Shown: one piece after another, positions 57,348 through 64,000 of the stretch
Numbering within the stretch: the stretch's first letter is position 1
Layout: each line of letters starts with the position of its first letter
From: Methylovorus mays
Lineage (GTDB): Bacteria; Pseudomonadota; Gammaproteobacteria; Burkholderiales; Methylophilaceae
Assembly (NCBI RefSeq): GCF_020531915.1
Contig: NZ_JAJAVG010000004.1
Location: 496,001 to 560,000, forward strand
Direction of reading: 5' to 3'
Length of the DNA stretch: 64,000 nucleotides
Translations under genes and position numbers: made by a program
The notes under the pieces: generated by a model
Told to the model about the DNA's origin: nothing
What the model saw: only the letters and a program-made list of their open reading frames with translations
The model's database searches: none

Positions 57348-57362
57348 GTAAATAGTTGTAAA
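57348..57362 (+). promoter_or_regulatory. CpxR-type box (GTAAA-N5-GTAAA)
   Basis: GTAAA-TAGTT-GTAAA matches the CpxR consensus exactly. It lies 103-117 bp upstream of the spy-like start. Orientation is opposite to the gene, which is known at some CpxR targets. A role is inference from position and gene family. Confidence 0.5.
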
Positions 57363-57462
57363 GAATCTCAGACCTCGCGGAGAGTCCGATGGTATGGATA
57401 TCGATTCGAAATTGGGTGAGTGCATCGAAAAGTCTGACGTTTAAATGCCGTAGTTGGGTGGA

Positions 57463-58068
57463 TTAAGATTTCTGATCACAAAACTTTCCATAAGGGGTCC
57501 GCTTGGTGAGCGAGTTAGCATTCGGATTGGATGAGCGTAACTCGCGCGCCTCCGAGATAACTTTTTCACTGCTTTCGACATCCCCAATTTGCTTGAGTGC
57601 TTCACTGTACTCGCCTAAAACATCCGCATACCCAATGGGGTCTTGCGCCATTAATTCTTTAGGCGTTGCAGCAACCCCAGACCGATAATAAATGGAGGCT
57701 TCTTTAAATAACTTTTGGTCAAAATGCAGTCGAGCCAACTCAAAGTAATCCATGATAACGGCGCCGTTATTTGCCTTATCCAGTTCCAGGGATTTTTCCA
57801 AGGCTTTGTTGGCTTCCGGATAGTCACATATCACTCCTGATGCACGACCATATTCATACCACAAAACAGCAATCGCCTGCGGATTTGCACCGCCAAGCTC
57901 GGCATTAACCGCAGCTCTACCGCAAGCTTGCCTGGCCTTCCACCACTCTCCCTGATGCTGAAACTCCAGGCACCCTTGAGCATAGCGTTGAGCGGTGTTG
58001 AGATTGATTGGATTGGCACATGAAACAAGCATTAACGCAGACATCATGAGCACAGCGGTAGTTTTCAT
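57463..58068 (-). CDS. Putative lipoprotein with TPR-like helices
   Basis: 201 residues from the ATG at 58068, chosen because the leader MKTTAVLMMSALMLVSC then has a lipobox; the open frame begins 15 codons earlier. Helical repeats resemble TPR/Sel1 units (ALEKSLELDKANNGAVIMDYFELARLHFDQKLFKEASIYYRSG). Four further Cys are spread through the mature part. No family named. It is AT-richer than the efflux genes. Confidence 0.68.
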   Translation of the reverse strand: MKTTAVLMMSALMLVSCANPINLNTAQRYAQGCLEFQHQGEWWKARQACGRAAVNAELGGANPQAIAVLWYEYGRASGVICDYPEANKALEKSLELDKANNGAVIMDYFELARLHFDQKLFKEASIYYRSGVAATPKELMAQDPIGYADVLGEYSEALKQIGDVESSEKVISEARELRSSNPNANSLTKRTPYGKFCDQKS

Positions 58069-58138
58069 AACAACCCTAACGTTTATCATATGTAGCACCT
58101 TCAGGAATTCCACTTAATGAAATACAGGGTTTAAAAAC

Positions 58139-58678
58139 TCATTCAGTGTTCAACCTTCGAAGATGCCGAATATAGAGCGCCTTCCCTGTTTTCATATCTA
58201 CCAAATTGAGGATAAGGTCGCCAGGCAAAAACTCCGGCTTCTCTTTTGGAAAAGCCTCTGTGACGTAGAGAACATCCCATAATTCCAAGTAATTCTTTAC
58301 ATCACTTCGTGTTACAGAGATCAATGATGGCTGTTGGGTAAGCTTTGCAGCTGCACTGTGCTTCCATGAAATGATGGCTGGGGTGTTTTTCATGGCTTCG
58401 CTAAGGCTGGCATTGGATAAATTGCCACATGGCTCACGAAGCTTTTCGATAGTTTTTAAGCTGCCATCATCGTAATAAGCAAACCACTGACACATTGATG
58501 GCCAAGGGTCCGGCGTAATCTGATGTGGTTTTCTGTACTCGGCCACTGGTATCAATCGCCAAAAACCTACAATTTCGTCTTTATTCGCGGGGTGATAGGG
58601 ATATTCCTGCGCGAGTGCCTGGAGTGTTGAGCATAAAAATGAAATAGTTACCAACAGAAGGGTTAATAGTCTCGGCAT
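58139..58678 (-). CDS. Hypothetical secreted protein
   Basis: 179 residues from the ATG at 58678, which has AAGGA 5 nt upstream and gives a signal peptide (MPRLLTLLLVTISFLCSTLQALAQ). The mature part begins EYPYHPANKDEIVGFWRLIP, which recalls small lipocalin-like or DUF periplasmic proteins where GxW opens a barrel. Two Cys. No family identified. Confidence 0.65.
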   Translation of the reverse strand: MPRLLTLLLVTISFLCSTLQALAQEYPYHPANKDEIVGFWRLIPVAEYRKPHQITPDPWPSMCQWFAYYDDGSLKTIEKLREPCGNLSNASLSEAMKNTPAIISWKHSAAAKLTQQPSLISVTRSDVKNYLELWDVLYVTEAFPKEKPEFLPGDLILNLVDMKTGKALYIRHLRRLNTE

Positions 58679-58761
58679 AACATCCTTGATATAAACGTTT
58701 ACATGAAATACGCACTTCAGCCCGTCCCGCCTGATGCATAGGTTTATGCACAGCAATAGTA

Positions 58762-59040
58762 TTACGATGAGCCTAATCTAGCTATTGCGCATACAAATCC
58801 CAACAAAGCCAAGAACCAACCAAATAGCCAAATCATTATGGCTCCCACTACGGGATTGGCTCTAGGGTGCTGGAGAAAAGCAAGTAATAGATCAAAGGTA
58901 ATAGTGCGCATTGGATCTTTATTGAATAGTTCACGATAAAGCTCAACCGCATTTCTTATGGCTAACCTGCCTACATATATTAAAACCCCACCCAAGCAAC
59001 TTACTGCAACAGAACCGTTAAAGGTATCAATCAGAGCCAT
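58762..59040 (-). CDS. Small membrane protein of unknown function
   Basis: 92 residues with two hydrophobic segments (VAVSCLGGVLIYVGRLA and VVGAIMIWLFGWFLALLGFVCAIARL). No family recognised. Together with the two genes downstream it forms an unrecognised, AT-rich minus-strand group between the spy-like gene and amtB. Confidence 0.58.
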   Translation of the reverse strand: MALIDTFNGSVAVSCLGGVLIYVGRLAIRNAVELYRELFNKDPMRTITFDLLLAFLQHPRANPVVGAIMIWLFGWFLALLGFVCAIARLGSS

Positions 59041-59120
59041 ATATGCCTAATTTTTTGAATTGAAGGACGACTGGAATCTGTGTCACTTGAAATAAGAGGT
59101 TAGCCATTATCCTAGTAAGC

Positions 59121-60329
59121 TCAATCATCCCCCAACGCACTGAGCTGCGAAGTCGCCGGAATCTTGTGAATGCTTAGATCAGCGCCCATATACTCCTCCT
59201 CCTGCGTGAGGCGGATACCAACCACCGCCTTGAGCAGGCCATAAACCACCAATCCGCCCGCCAAGGCGATCACCACACCCAGCGCAGTGCCGATCAACTG
59301 CGAAACGATGTTGACGCCGCCCATGCCGCCCAGGGCGTGTGATCCGAAGATGCCAGCGGCGATACCACCCCAGGCGCCACACAGGCCATGCAGTGGCCAT
59401 ACGCCGAGGACGTCGTCGATTTTCCAGCGGTTTTGCACCAGGGTGAAGGTCCAGACGAACAACACGCCGGCAACGCCACCGGTGACCAGGGCGCCCAGGG
59501 GATGCATGACGTCGGAGCCTGCGCACACGGCGACCAGGCCAGCGAGCGGGCCGTTGTGTACAAAGCCGGGGTCGTTGCGGCCGAGGATGACGGCGGCGAT
59601 GGTGCCACCAACCAGTGCCATGAGGGAGTTCAGCGCGACCAGGCCGCTGACGGCGTTAAGGGTTTGGGCTGACATCACATTGAAGCCAAACCAGCCGACA
59701 GTGAGTATCCATGCACCCAGTGCCAGGAATGGGATATTGGATGGCGGAAATGCATGCAGACGGCCATCTTTGCTGTAGCGGCCATGGCGGGCGCCTAGCA
59801 TGATGACGGCGCCGAGGGCGATCCAGCCGCCCATGGCGTGGACCACGACTGATCCGGCAAAGTCATGGAAGGCAAAGCCGAATTGCTGGGTGAGCCAGGC
59901 CTGAATACCGTAATGGCCGTTCCAGGCGATGCCTTCAAAGAAGGGATACACCAGCCCGACCAGGGCAAAGGTGGCGGCGATTTGCGGATTGAATTTGGCA
60001 CGCTCGGCAATGCCGCCGGAGATGATGGCGGGAATAGCCGCAGCGAAAGTGAGCAGGAAGAAAAACTTGACCAGCTCATAACCATTTTTGGCGGACAGCA
60101 CATCGGCGCCGTGCATGAAATCCACGCCATAGGCAATGCCATAGCCGATGAAAAAATAGGCAATGGTGGATACTGAAAAATCCACCATGATCTTGACCAG
60201 CGCATTCACCTGGTTTTTGCTGCGCACCGTGCCCACTTCCAGAAAGGCAAACCCGGCATGCATGGCGAGCACCATAATCGCCCCGAGCAATATAAAAACT
60301 ACATCATTTGCTGACTGCACTGTCTCCAT
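59121..60329 (-). CDS. amtB: Ammonium transporter
   Basis: 402 residues, eleven TM segments. The twin-histidine pore residues lie in VVVHAMGGWIALGAV and PLHGLCGAWGGIAAGIFG; the outer Trp/Phe gate region is PFFEGIAWNGHYG. It lacks the cleaved signal peptide of E. coli AmtB but keeps the full channel. It conducts NH4+/NH3 into the cell under nitrogen limitation. No glnK follows in this window; the gene has its own nitrogen-type promoter. Confidence 0.95.
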   Translation of the reverse strand: METVQSANDVVFILLGAIMVLAMHAGFAFLEVGTVRSKNQVNALVKIMVDFSVSTIAYFFIGYGIAYGVDFMHGADVLSAKNGYELVKFFFLLTFAAAIPAIISGGIAERAKFNPQIAATFALVGLVYPFFEGIAWNGHYGIQAWLTQQFGFAFHDFAGSVVVHAMGGWIALGAVIMLGARHGRYSKDGRLHAFPPSNIPFLALGAWILTVGWFGFNVMSAQTLNAVSGLVALNSLMALVGGTIAAVILGRNDPGFVHNGPLAGLVAVCAGSDVMHPLGALVTGGVAGVLFVWTFTLVQNRWKIDDVLGVWPLHGLCGAWGGIAAGIFGSHALGGMGGVNIVSQLIGTALGVVIALAGGLVVYGLLKAVVGIRLTQEEEYMGADLSIHKIPATSQLSALGDD

Positions 60330-60367
60330 TACTTACTCTCCTGTGAAATTTTTGTTTGGCTCAGAAG

Positions 60368-60383
60368 AGCAAAATTCAAGCCA
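60368..60383 (-). promoter_or_regulatory. Sigma-54 (-24/-12) promoter of amtB
   Basis: The minus strand reads TGGCTTGAATTTTGCT: TGGC and TTGC have the exact spacing of a sigma-54 promoter. The -12 GC lies about 40 bp before the amtB ATG, so the leader is about 28 nt. Confidence 0.78.
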
Positions 60384-60436
60384 ATACAGCAAGTTATTGT
60401 TTATTCAGGATTTCAGTTTTGGGACATTTTTAATTT

Positions 60437-60483
60437 TGCACGATTAAAGTGCATTTATAAGTGCATTGCACGTTTACTGTGCA
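60437..60483. promoter_or_regulatory. Tandem NtrC-type enhancer sites upstream of amtB
   Basis: Two 17-bp palindromes TGCAC-N7-GTGCA, at 60437-60453 and 60467-60483, have centres 30 bp apart, about three helical turns. They lie about 80-125 bp upstream of the inferred start. This fits NtrC activation of the sigma-54 promoter. Confidence 0.78.
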
Positions 60484-60546
60484 TTAAGAGGATTTAAGCT
60501 TAAGAATATGGCTTCCGGCCGCGATATCGCGCCTGAAAATGGAGCA

Positions 60547-61569
60547 TCAACACTTTGCCTCATACCAATGCTGACTGCGATTCACCAGTTGCACGATGAG
60601 CAGCATGACGGGCACCTCGATCAGCACACCGACCACGGTGGCCAGTGCCGCGCCGGAATGAAAGCCGAACAGACTGATGGCGGTGGCCACGGCCAGCTCG
60701 AAAAAATTGCTGGCCCCAATAAGAGAAGAAGGGCCGGCAATCGCATGCGACTCGCCCACCTGACGATTCATCCAGTACGCCAAGCCAAAATTGAAGAAGA
60801 CCTGCACCAGAATCGGCACCGCGAGCAGCAGGATCACCAGCGGCTGCGCCATGATCGCCTGCCCCTGAAAGGCAAACAGCAGCACCAGCATGAGCAGCAA
60901 GGACAGCATGGACCATGGCCCGGTTTTCTCCAGCACGGCATTGAGCCGGGGCGTGCCTTGTTGCAGCAGGTATTTGCGCCAGCCCTGGGCGATGATCACG
61001 GGGATCACGATGTAAAACAGCACCGACACCATCAGGGTCGTCCATGGCACATGGATGGACGATAACCCCAGCAACAGCGCCACAATAGGCGCAAAGGCAA
61101 TCACCATGATGCTGTCATTGAGCGCCACCTGCGAGAGCGTAAACAGCGGATTGCCATTCACCAGTCGGCTCCAGACAAACACCATGGCGGTACAGGGTGC
61201 AGCGGCCAGCAGAATCAGCCCGGCGACATAACTATCCAGCTGCTCTGCCGGTAAACACGAGGCAAACACCTGATGGATGAACAGCCAGGCCAGAAACGCC
61301 ATGGAAAAAGGCTTGATCGCCCAGTTGATGAAGAGCGTGACGGAGATGCCTTTCCAGTGCGATTTCACTTCGTTTAAGGACCGAAAATCCACTTTCATGA
61401 GCATGGGAATGATCATGACCCAGATCAGCAGGCCCACCAGCAGATTGATTCCCGCCCACTCCAGGCCAGCAACGGCTTCAAACCACGCGGGCAGCCATTG
61501 CCCCAGCATGACGCCGACCACAATGCACAAGGCCACCCATAACGAGAGATAGCGCTCGAATATATTCAC
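60547..61569 (-). CDS. acr3: Arsenite efflux transporter Acr3
   Basis: 340 residues and ten TM segments. The conserved cysteine lies in AAPCTAMVFVWSRLVNGNP and a second motif in ALNDSIMVIAFAPIVALLLG, as in Acr3 transporters of the bile/arsenite/riboflavin family. It expels As(III) driven by the proton gradient. It overlaps arsC by 4 bp and is the last gene of the operon. Confidence 0.95.
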   Translation of the reverse strand: MNIFERYLSLWVALCIVVGVMLGQWLPAWFEAVAGLEWAGINLLVGLLIWVMIIPMLMKVDFRSLNEVKSHWKGISVTLFINWAIKPFSMAFLAWLFIHQVFASCLPAEQLDSYVAGLILLAAAPCTAMVFVWSRLVNGNPLFTLSQVALNDSIMVIAFAPIVALLLGLSSIHVPWTTLMVSVLFYIVIPVIIAQGWRKYLLQQGTPRLNAVLEKTGPWSMLSLLLMLVLLFAFQGQAIMAQPLVILLLAVPILVQVFFNFGLAYWMNRQVGESHAIAGPSSLIGASNFFELAVATAISLFGFHSGAALATVVGVLIEVPVMLLIVQLVNRSQHWYEAKC

Positions 61570-62078
61570 GAGGTCTGCTCCTGTTGTTTTTGCCCTATCG
61601 CTTGCATGTGGTGCCGAATGGCATCGGGGGTAAGCTGGCTCAGGGGCAACGCCACCAGTTGAGCAACGCAGCTTTCTATCTGCTGAAAAATGCGCTTAAA
61701 CGCGGCCCGCTTTTCAACATCCGTGCCCTGCACGGCCGCCGGATCTTCGAATCCCCAGTGCGCGGCGATGGGCTGCCCGGGCCATACCGGGCAAAACTCG
61801 CCTGCGGCGTTGTCGCACACCGTGATGATGAAGTCCATTTGCGGCGCATCCGCCCGGGCAAACTCATCCCAGCTCTTGCTGCGCAAGGCGCTGGTGTCAT
61901 AGCCTATCGCCGCCACCTGCTCAACGGCATACGGATTCACCTTGCCATTGGGATGGCTGCCTGCGCTGTACGCCTTGAAACGCCCCTGCCCCAGTATATT
62001 GAACAAGGCTTCCGCCATGATGCTGCGGGCGGAGTTTCCCGTGCATAAAATCAATACCTTAACCATGTTTTCACTCAT
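61566..62078 (-). CDS. arsC: Arsenate reductase, low-molecular-weight phosphatase type
   Basis: 170 residues. The P-loop reads LCTGNSARSIMAE, and ITVCDNAAGEFCPVWPG supplies the redox cysteines, as in the thioredoxin-coupled ArsC family. HWGFEDPA is also characteristic. It reduces arsenate to arsenite, which Acr3 then exports. The start could also be the internal ATG before VKVLILC. It lies 19 bp after arsI. Confidence 0.95.
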   Translation of the reverse strand: MSENMVKVLILCTGNSARSIMAEALFNILGQGRFKAYSAGSHPNGKVNPYAVEQVAAIGYDTSALRSKSWDEFARADAPQMDFIITVCDNAAGEFCPVWPGQPIAAHWGFEDPAAVQGTDVEKRAAFKRIFQQIESCVAQLVALPLSQLTPDAIRHHMQAIGQKQQEQTS

Positions 62079-62097
62079 GTTCGTGCCGTCCAGATAA

Positions 62098-62583
62098 TCA
62101 GCAACAGCCGGGTTTGGCGTCTGCAGGTTTCGTTGCTTTGCCTATCATGGTGATCGGCACACAGCATTCGCCCTGCGTGGCAGGTTCCGCCGCTGGCGCG
62201 CCAAATACGGGGATAGCTTCCAACGTATGGTAGGTTTCCCAGGGCACGCCCTGGGGATCCGTCACCCAGTATTTGTCTGACTTGGCATAACAACAGGCCG
62301 CGCCCAGCTCAGGCTTGATCTGCGCTGCTGTTTGCTGCTCTATCGCCTGCAGGCGCGTGTGCATCTCCGCCAGCTCGCCTTCGTTTTCGACTTGTATGCC
62401 CAGGTGATTCAGGCCAGCAGGCGCGTTGCGCATGGAGATAGCAAAGTTGATGCGAGGATCATCCAGCATCCACTTGGCATAATCGGGCTTGAGCACCGCG
62501 GGGGCCACATTGAACAGCGCCGAGTAAAACTGGACATTGGCATCAAGGTCGTCCACCGCGATATGGATATGCATGCGTTTCAT
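62098..62583 (-). CDS. arsI: ArsI/CadI-family glyoxalase-fold protein (putative C-As lyase)
   Basis: 161 residues from the ATG at 62583, preceded by AAGGAG; the frame opens earlier. The VOC fold (MKRMHIHIAVDDLDANVQFYSALFN) has the vicinal cysteines and metal Glu of ArsI in ACCYAKSDKYWVTDPQGVPWE. ArsI breaks the carbon-arsenic bond of trivalent organoarsenicals. The C-terminal tail holds two further CC pairs (ECCV and a terminal GCC). The exact activity (ArsI or the related CadI) is inference. Confidence 0.88.
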   Translation of the reverse strand: MKRMHIHIAVDDLDANVQFYSALFNVAPAVLKPDYAKWMLDDPRINFAISMRNAPAGLNHLGIQVENEGELAEMHTRLQAIEQQTAAQIKPELGAACCYAKSDKYWVTDPQGVPWETYHTLEAIPVFGAPAAEPATQGECCVPITMIGKATKPADAKPGCC

Positions 62584-62909
62584 GGTTGAGCTCCTTTGCT
62601 TGAGCAATCGAGGGAGATGCAGGCGGTTCCGCCGCAACAGTTTTCAGTGAGGAATGCCAAGAGATCATTCATGCGATCAAAGTTAGCGGAGTAAATGACA
62701 AAACGCCCTTCTGTCTTGGCGCTCACCAGCTCGGCATGCGCCAGCTCCTTGAGATGGAAAGACAACGATGAAGGCGGGATAGAAGCCAGCTCGCTGATCT
62801 TGCCAGCCGCCAGCCCCTGCGGCCCGGCCTGAACCAGTAGACGAAATATCCCCAGGCGCGATTCCTGGGCCAATGCGGCGAGTGCTTTGACTGCTGAGGT
62901 AGTTTCCAT
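62580..62909 (-). CDS. arsR: ArsR-family arsenic repressor
   Basis: 109 residues. The winged helix has SIPPSSLSFHLKELAHAELVSAKTEGRFVIYSAN. Metal-site cysteines are not in the recognition helix (as in E. coli ArsR), but a C-terminal ENCCGGTAC and a further Cys are, as in other ArsR lineages. Released by As(III) to derepress the operon arsR-arsI-arsC-acr3. It overlaps arsI by 4 bp and sits under a palindromic operator. Confidence 0.94.
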   Translation of the reverse strand: METTSAVKALAALAQESRLGIFRLLVQAGPQGLAAGKISELASIPPSSLSFHLKELAHAELVSAKTEGRFVIYSANFDRMNDLLAFLTENCCGGTACISLDCSSKGAQP

Positions 62910-62933
62910 ATTTCAATAATAGTCGAAATATGG
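62906..62933. promoter_or_regulatory. ArsR operator-like palindrome
   Basis: CCATATTTC and GAAATATGG, 9-bp arms with a 10-bp AT-rich spacer. The left arm overlaps the arsR ATG. The symmetry suits a dimeric ArsR and autoregulation. Confidence 0.68.
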
Positions 62934-63156
62934 AAATGGTCAACCCTTACTTTTTATATGCTGAATCCGATATGGTGAGCCTGAGTCATCAAACTTGCAC
63001 TTGCCGCCACACGCCATGCAGCCGCGCACCAATACATCAAAAAATTCAATAATAAGAAGCGGAGTGCAGGCAAGGAGCCAACGCGCTAGATTGGTACTCC
63101 CCAGATTCATTGAGCGTAAAATCATGTGCAGTTCCCTAACAAGTGCGCCCTACCTC

Positions 63157-64000
63157 ATGCCCTTGATTGATCCCCGTTGGCAACAGATTCAGCAACGCGA
63201 CCCGGCGGCCGAAGGCCGCTTTTTGTATGGCGTACGGACCACAGGCATCTATTGCCGCCCGACCTGTGGCGCGCGTACGCCCAAGCCGGAGAATGTGCAG
63301 TATTTCAGCTCGGCGGCGGAGGCCGAGCTGGCGGGGTTTCGCGCATGCAAACGCTGCAAGCCAGGCCTGACAAAGGCAGATGCGCAAGCACCTCATGTTG
63401 AAAGCATTGCCCAAGCCTGCCGCCATATTCAACATGCCGAGCATGTACCCAGCCTGCAGGCGTTGGCGGAGACCGCCGGGCTCAGCGTTTCCCACTTTCA
63501 TCGCCTGTTCAAGGCAGCTACAGGCTTGACTCCCAGGGCCTATGCCATGGCACACCGTAGTCAGCGGTTACGCGAACATCTGCAAGCCAGCCAGAGCGTG
63601 ACTGACGCCATGCTGGAGGCTGGCTTTAACAGCAGCGGCCGCTTTTATGCGCAATCTGATCACCTGCTGGGCATGACGCCTACGCGCTACCAGCAAGGCG
63701 GGCGCGGCATGCTGATACGCGCAGGAATAGCGCCATGCAGTCTGGGCATGTTGCTGGTCGCCGCCAGCGAGCGTGGTGTGTGTGCCATTGCCATGGGCGA
63801 TAATGCCGCCACGCTGCTGCACGAATTACATGCCCGATTCCCTCATGCCAATGTCGTGGAACAAGATGCTACGCTGGAACAGCAGCTGGCATCGGTATTG
63901 CGCTTTATCGAGACGCCTGCGCTTGGCCTGGATTTACCGCTGGATATTCAGGGCACGGCATTTCAGCAGCGAGTGTGGCAAGCATTGCGGAACATTCCTC
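63157..64000 (+). CDS. ada: Ada bifunctional methyl-DNA repair protein and regulator (3' end outside window)
   Basis: The frame is open from 63157 to the window end, 281 codons, with no stop. An in-frame ATG at 63124 is an alternative start. The N-terminal Ada domain has the zinc/methyl-acceptor cysteines in GIYCRPTC and ACKRCKPG. An AraC-type HTH follows (LAETAGLSVSHFHRLFKAATGLTPRAY), then the start of the O6-methylguanine transferase domain (GTAFQQRVWQALRNIP). The PCHR active site lies beyond the end. Ada repairs phosphotriesters and O6-alkylguanine and activates the adaptive response. Confidence 0.94.
   Translation, partial: MPLIDPRWQQIQQRDPAAEGRFLYGVRTTGIYCRPTCGARTPKPENVQYFSSAAEAELAGFRACKRCKPGLTKADAQAPHVESIAQACRHIQHAEHVPSLQALAETAGLSVSHFHRLFKAATGLTPRAYAMAHRSQRLREHLQASQSVTDAMLEAGFNSSGRFYAQSDHLLGMTPTRYQQGGRGMLIRAGIAPCSLGMLLVAASERGVCAIAMGDNAATLLHELHARFPHANVVEQDATLEQQLASVLRFIETPALGLDLPLDIQGTAFQQRVWQALRNIP

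Noticed and set aside
62940-63125. 61-codon minus-strand frame between arsR and ada with one hydrophobic segment and CMACGGKC.
   Set aside because: It fills the promoter region of ada, has no visible ribosome-binding site and resembles no family I know. I left it out but would not exclude it.

Overview
The window comes from a betaproteobacterium of moderately high G+C. Most proteins look betaproteobacterial, the tmRNA tag reads ANDETYALAA, and ftsK-lolA-rarA-serS keeps the usual proteobacterial order. A complete NAD-dependent formate dehydrogenase operon beside an acetaldehyde-type dehydrogenase fits a methylotroph such as the Methylophilaceae. That placement is inference, because no methanol or RuMP gene is present.

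Layout. 1-11 kb is core: the end of mltF, a CPA2 cation/proton antiporter, serS, rarA, lolA, ftsK, dps, trxB and an Smr-domain protein. 11-17 kb holds a three-gene heavy-metal RND efflux system, then ispD-ispF. 18-26.5 kb is one-carbon and aldehyde metabolism: fdsG-fdsB-fdsA-fdhD-fdsD on the minus strand, and an aldehyde dehydrogenase with its DUF779 partner on the plus strand. 26.7-36.8 kb has two membrane GGDEF-EAL proteins, cfa, a FadL porin, a cupin, a Lys/Ala-rich tail protein and an HTH protein. On the minus strand on either side of cfa lie two look-alike, non-coding, terminator-ended units of about 90 nt. I interpret them as sibling small RNAs.

36.9-48.6 kb is an accessory block that ends at the 3' end of ssrA (tmRNA). 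Read on the minus strand from ssrA it contains a tyrosine integrase, a plus-strand putAbiC-like membrane protein and XRE repressor, and a filamentous-phage (inovirus) genome from excisionase-like HTH through ssDNA-binding protein, HUH replication initiator and coat proteins to adsorption protein, Zot and a secretin. The secretin breaks off and runs into a scarred type VI secretion locus: secretin'|tssM'|'tssC-hcp-tssJ'|'tssK-PAAR. Three breakpoints destroy secretin, tssM, tssC, tssJ and tssK, while hcp and the PAAR gene stay intact. The putAbiC-like gene next to the phage repressor makes this a plausible prophage-borne defence or superinfection-exclusion locus.

49-64 kb has a DUF4186 protein, a DUF1275 membrane protein, an AcrAB-TolC-type efflux operon, a Spy/CpxP-like periplasmic protein with a CpxR-type box upstream, three unrecognised exported or membrane proteins, and amtB. 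The amtB gene has a well-spaced sigma-54 promoter and two NtrC-type sites. An arsenic operon (arsR-arsI-arsC-acr3) follows, with a palindromic operator over the arsR start, and the window closes with the 5' part of ada, cut by the window end.
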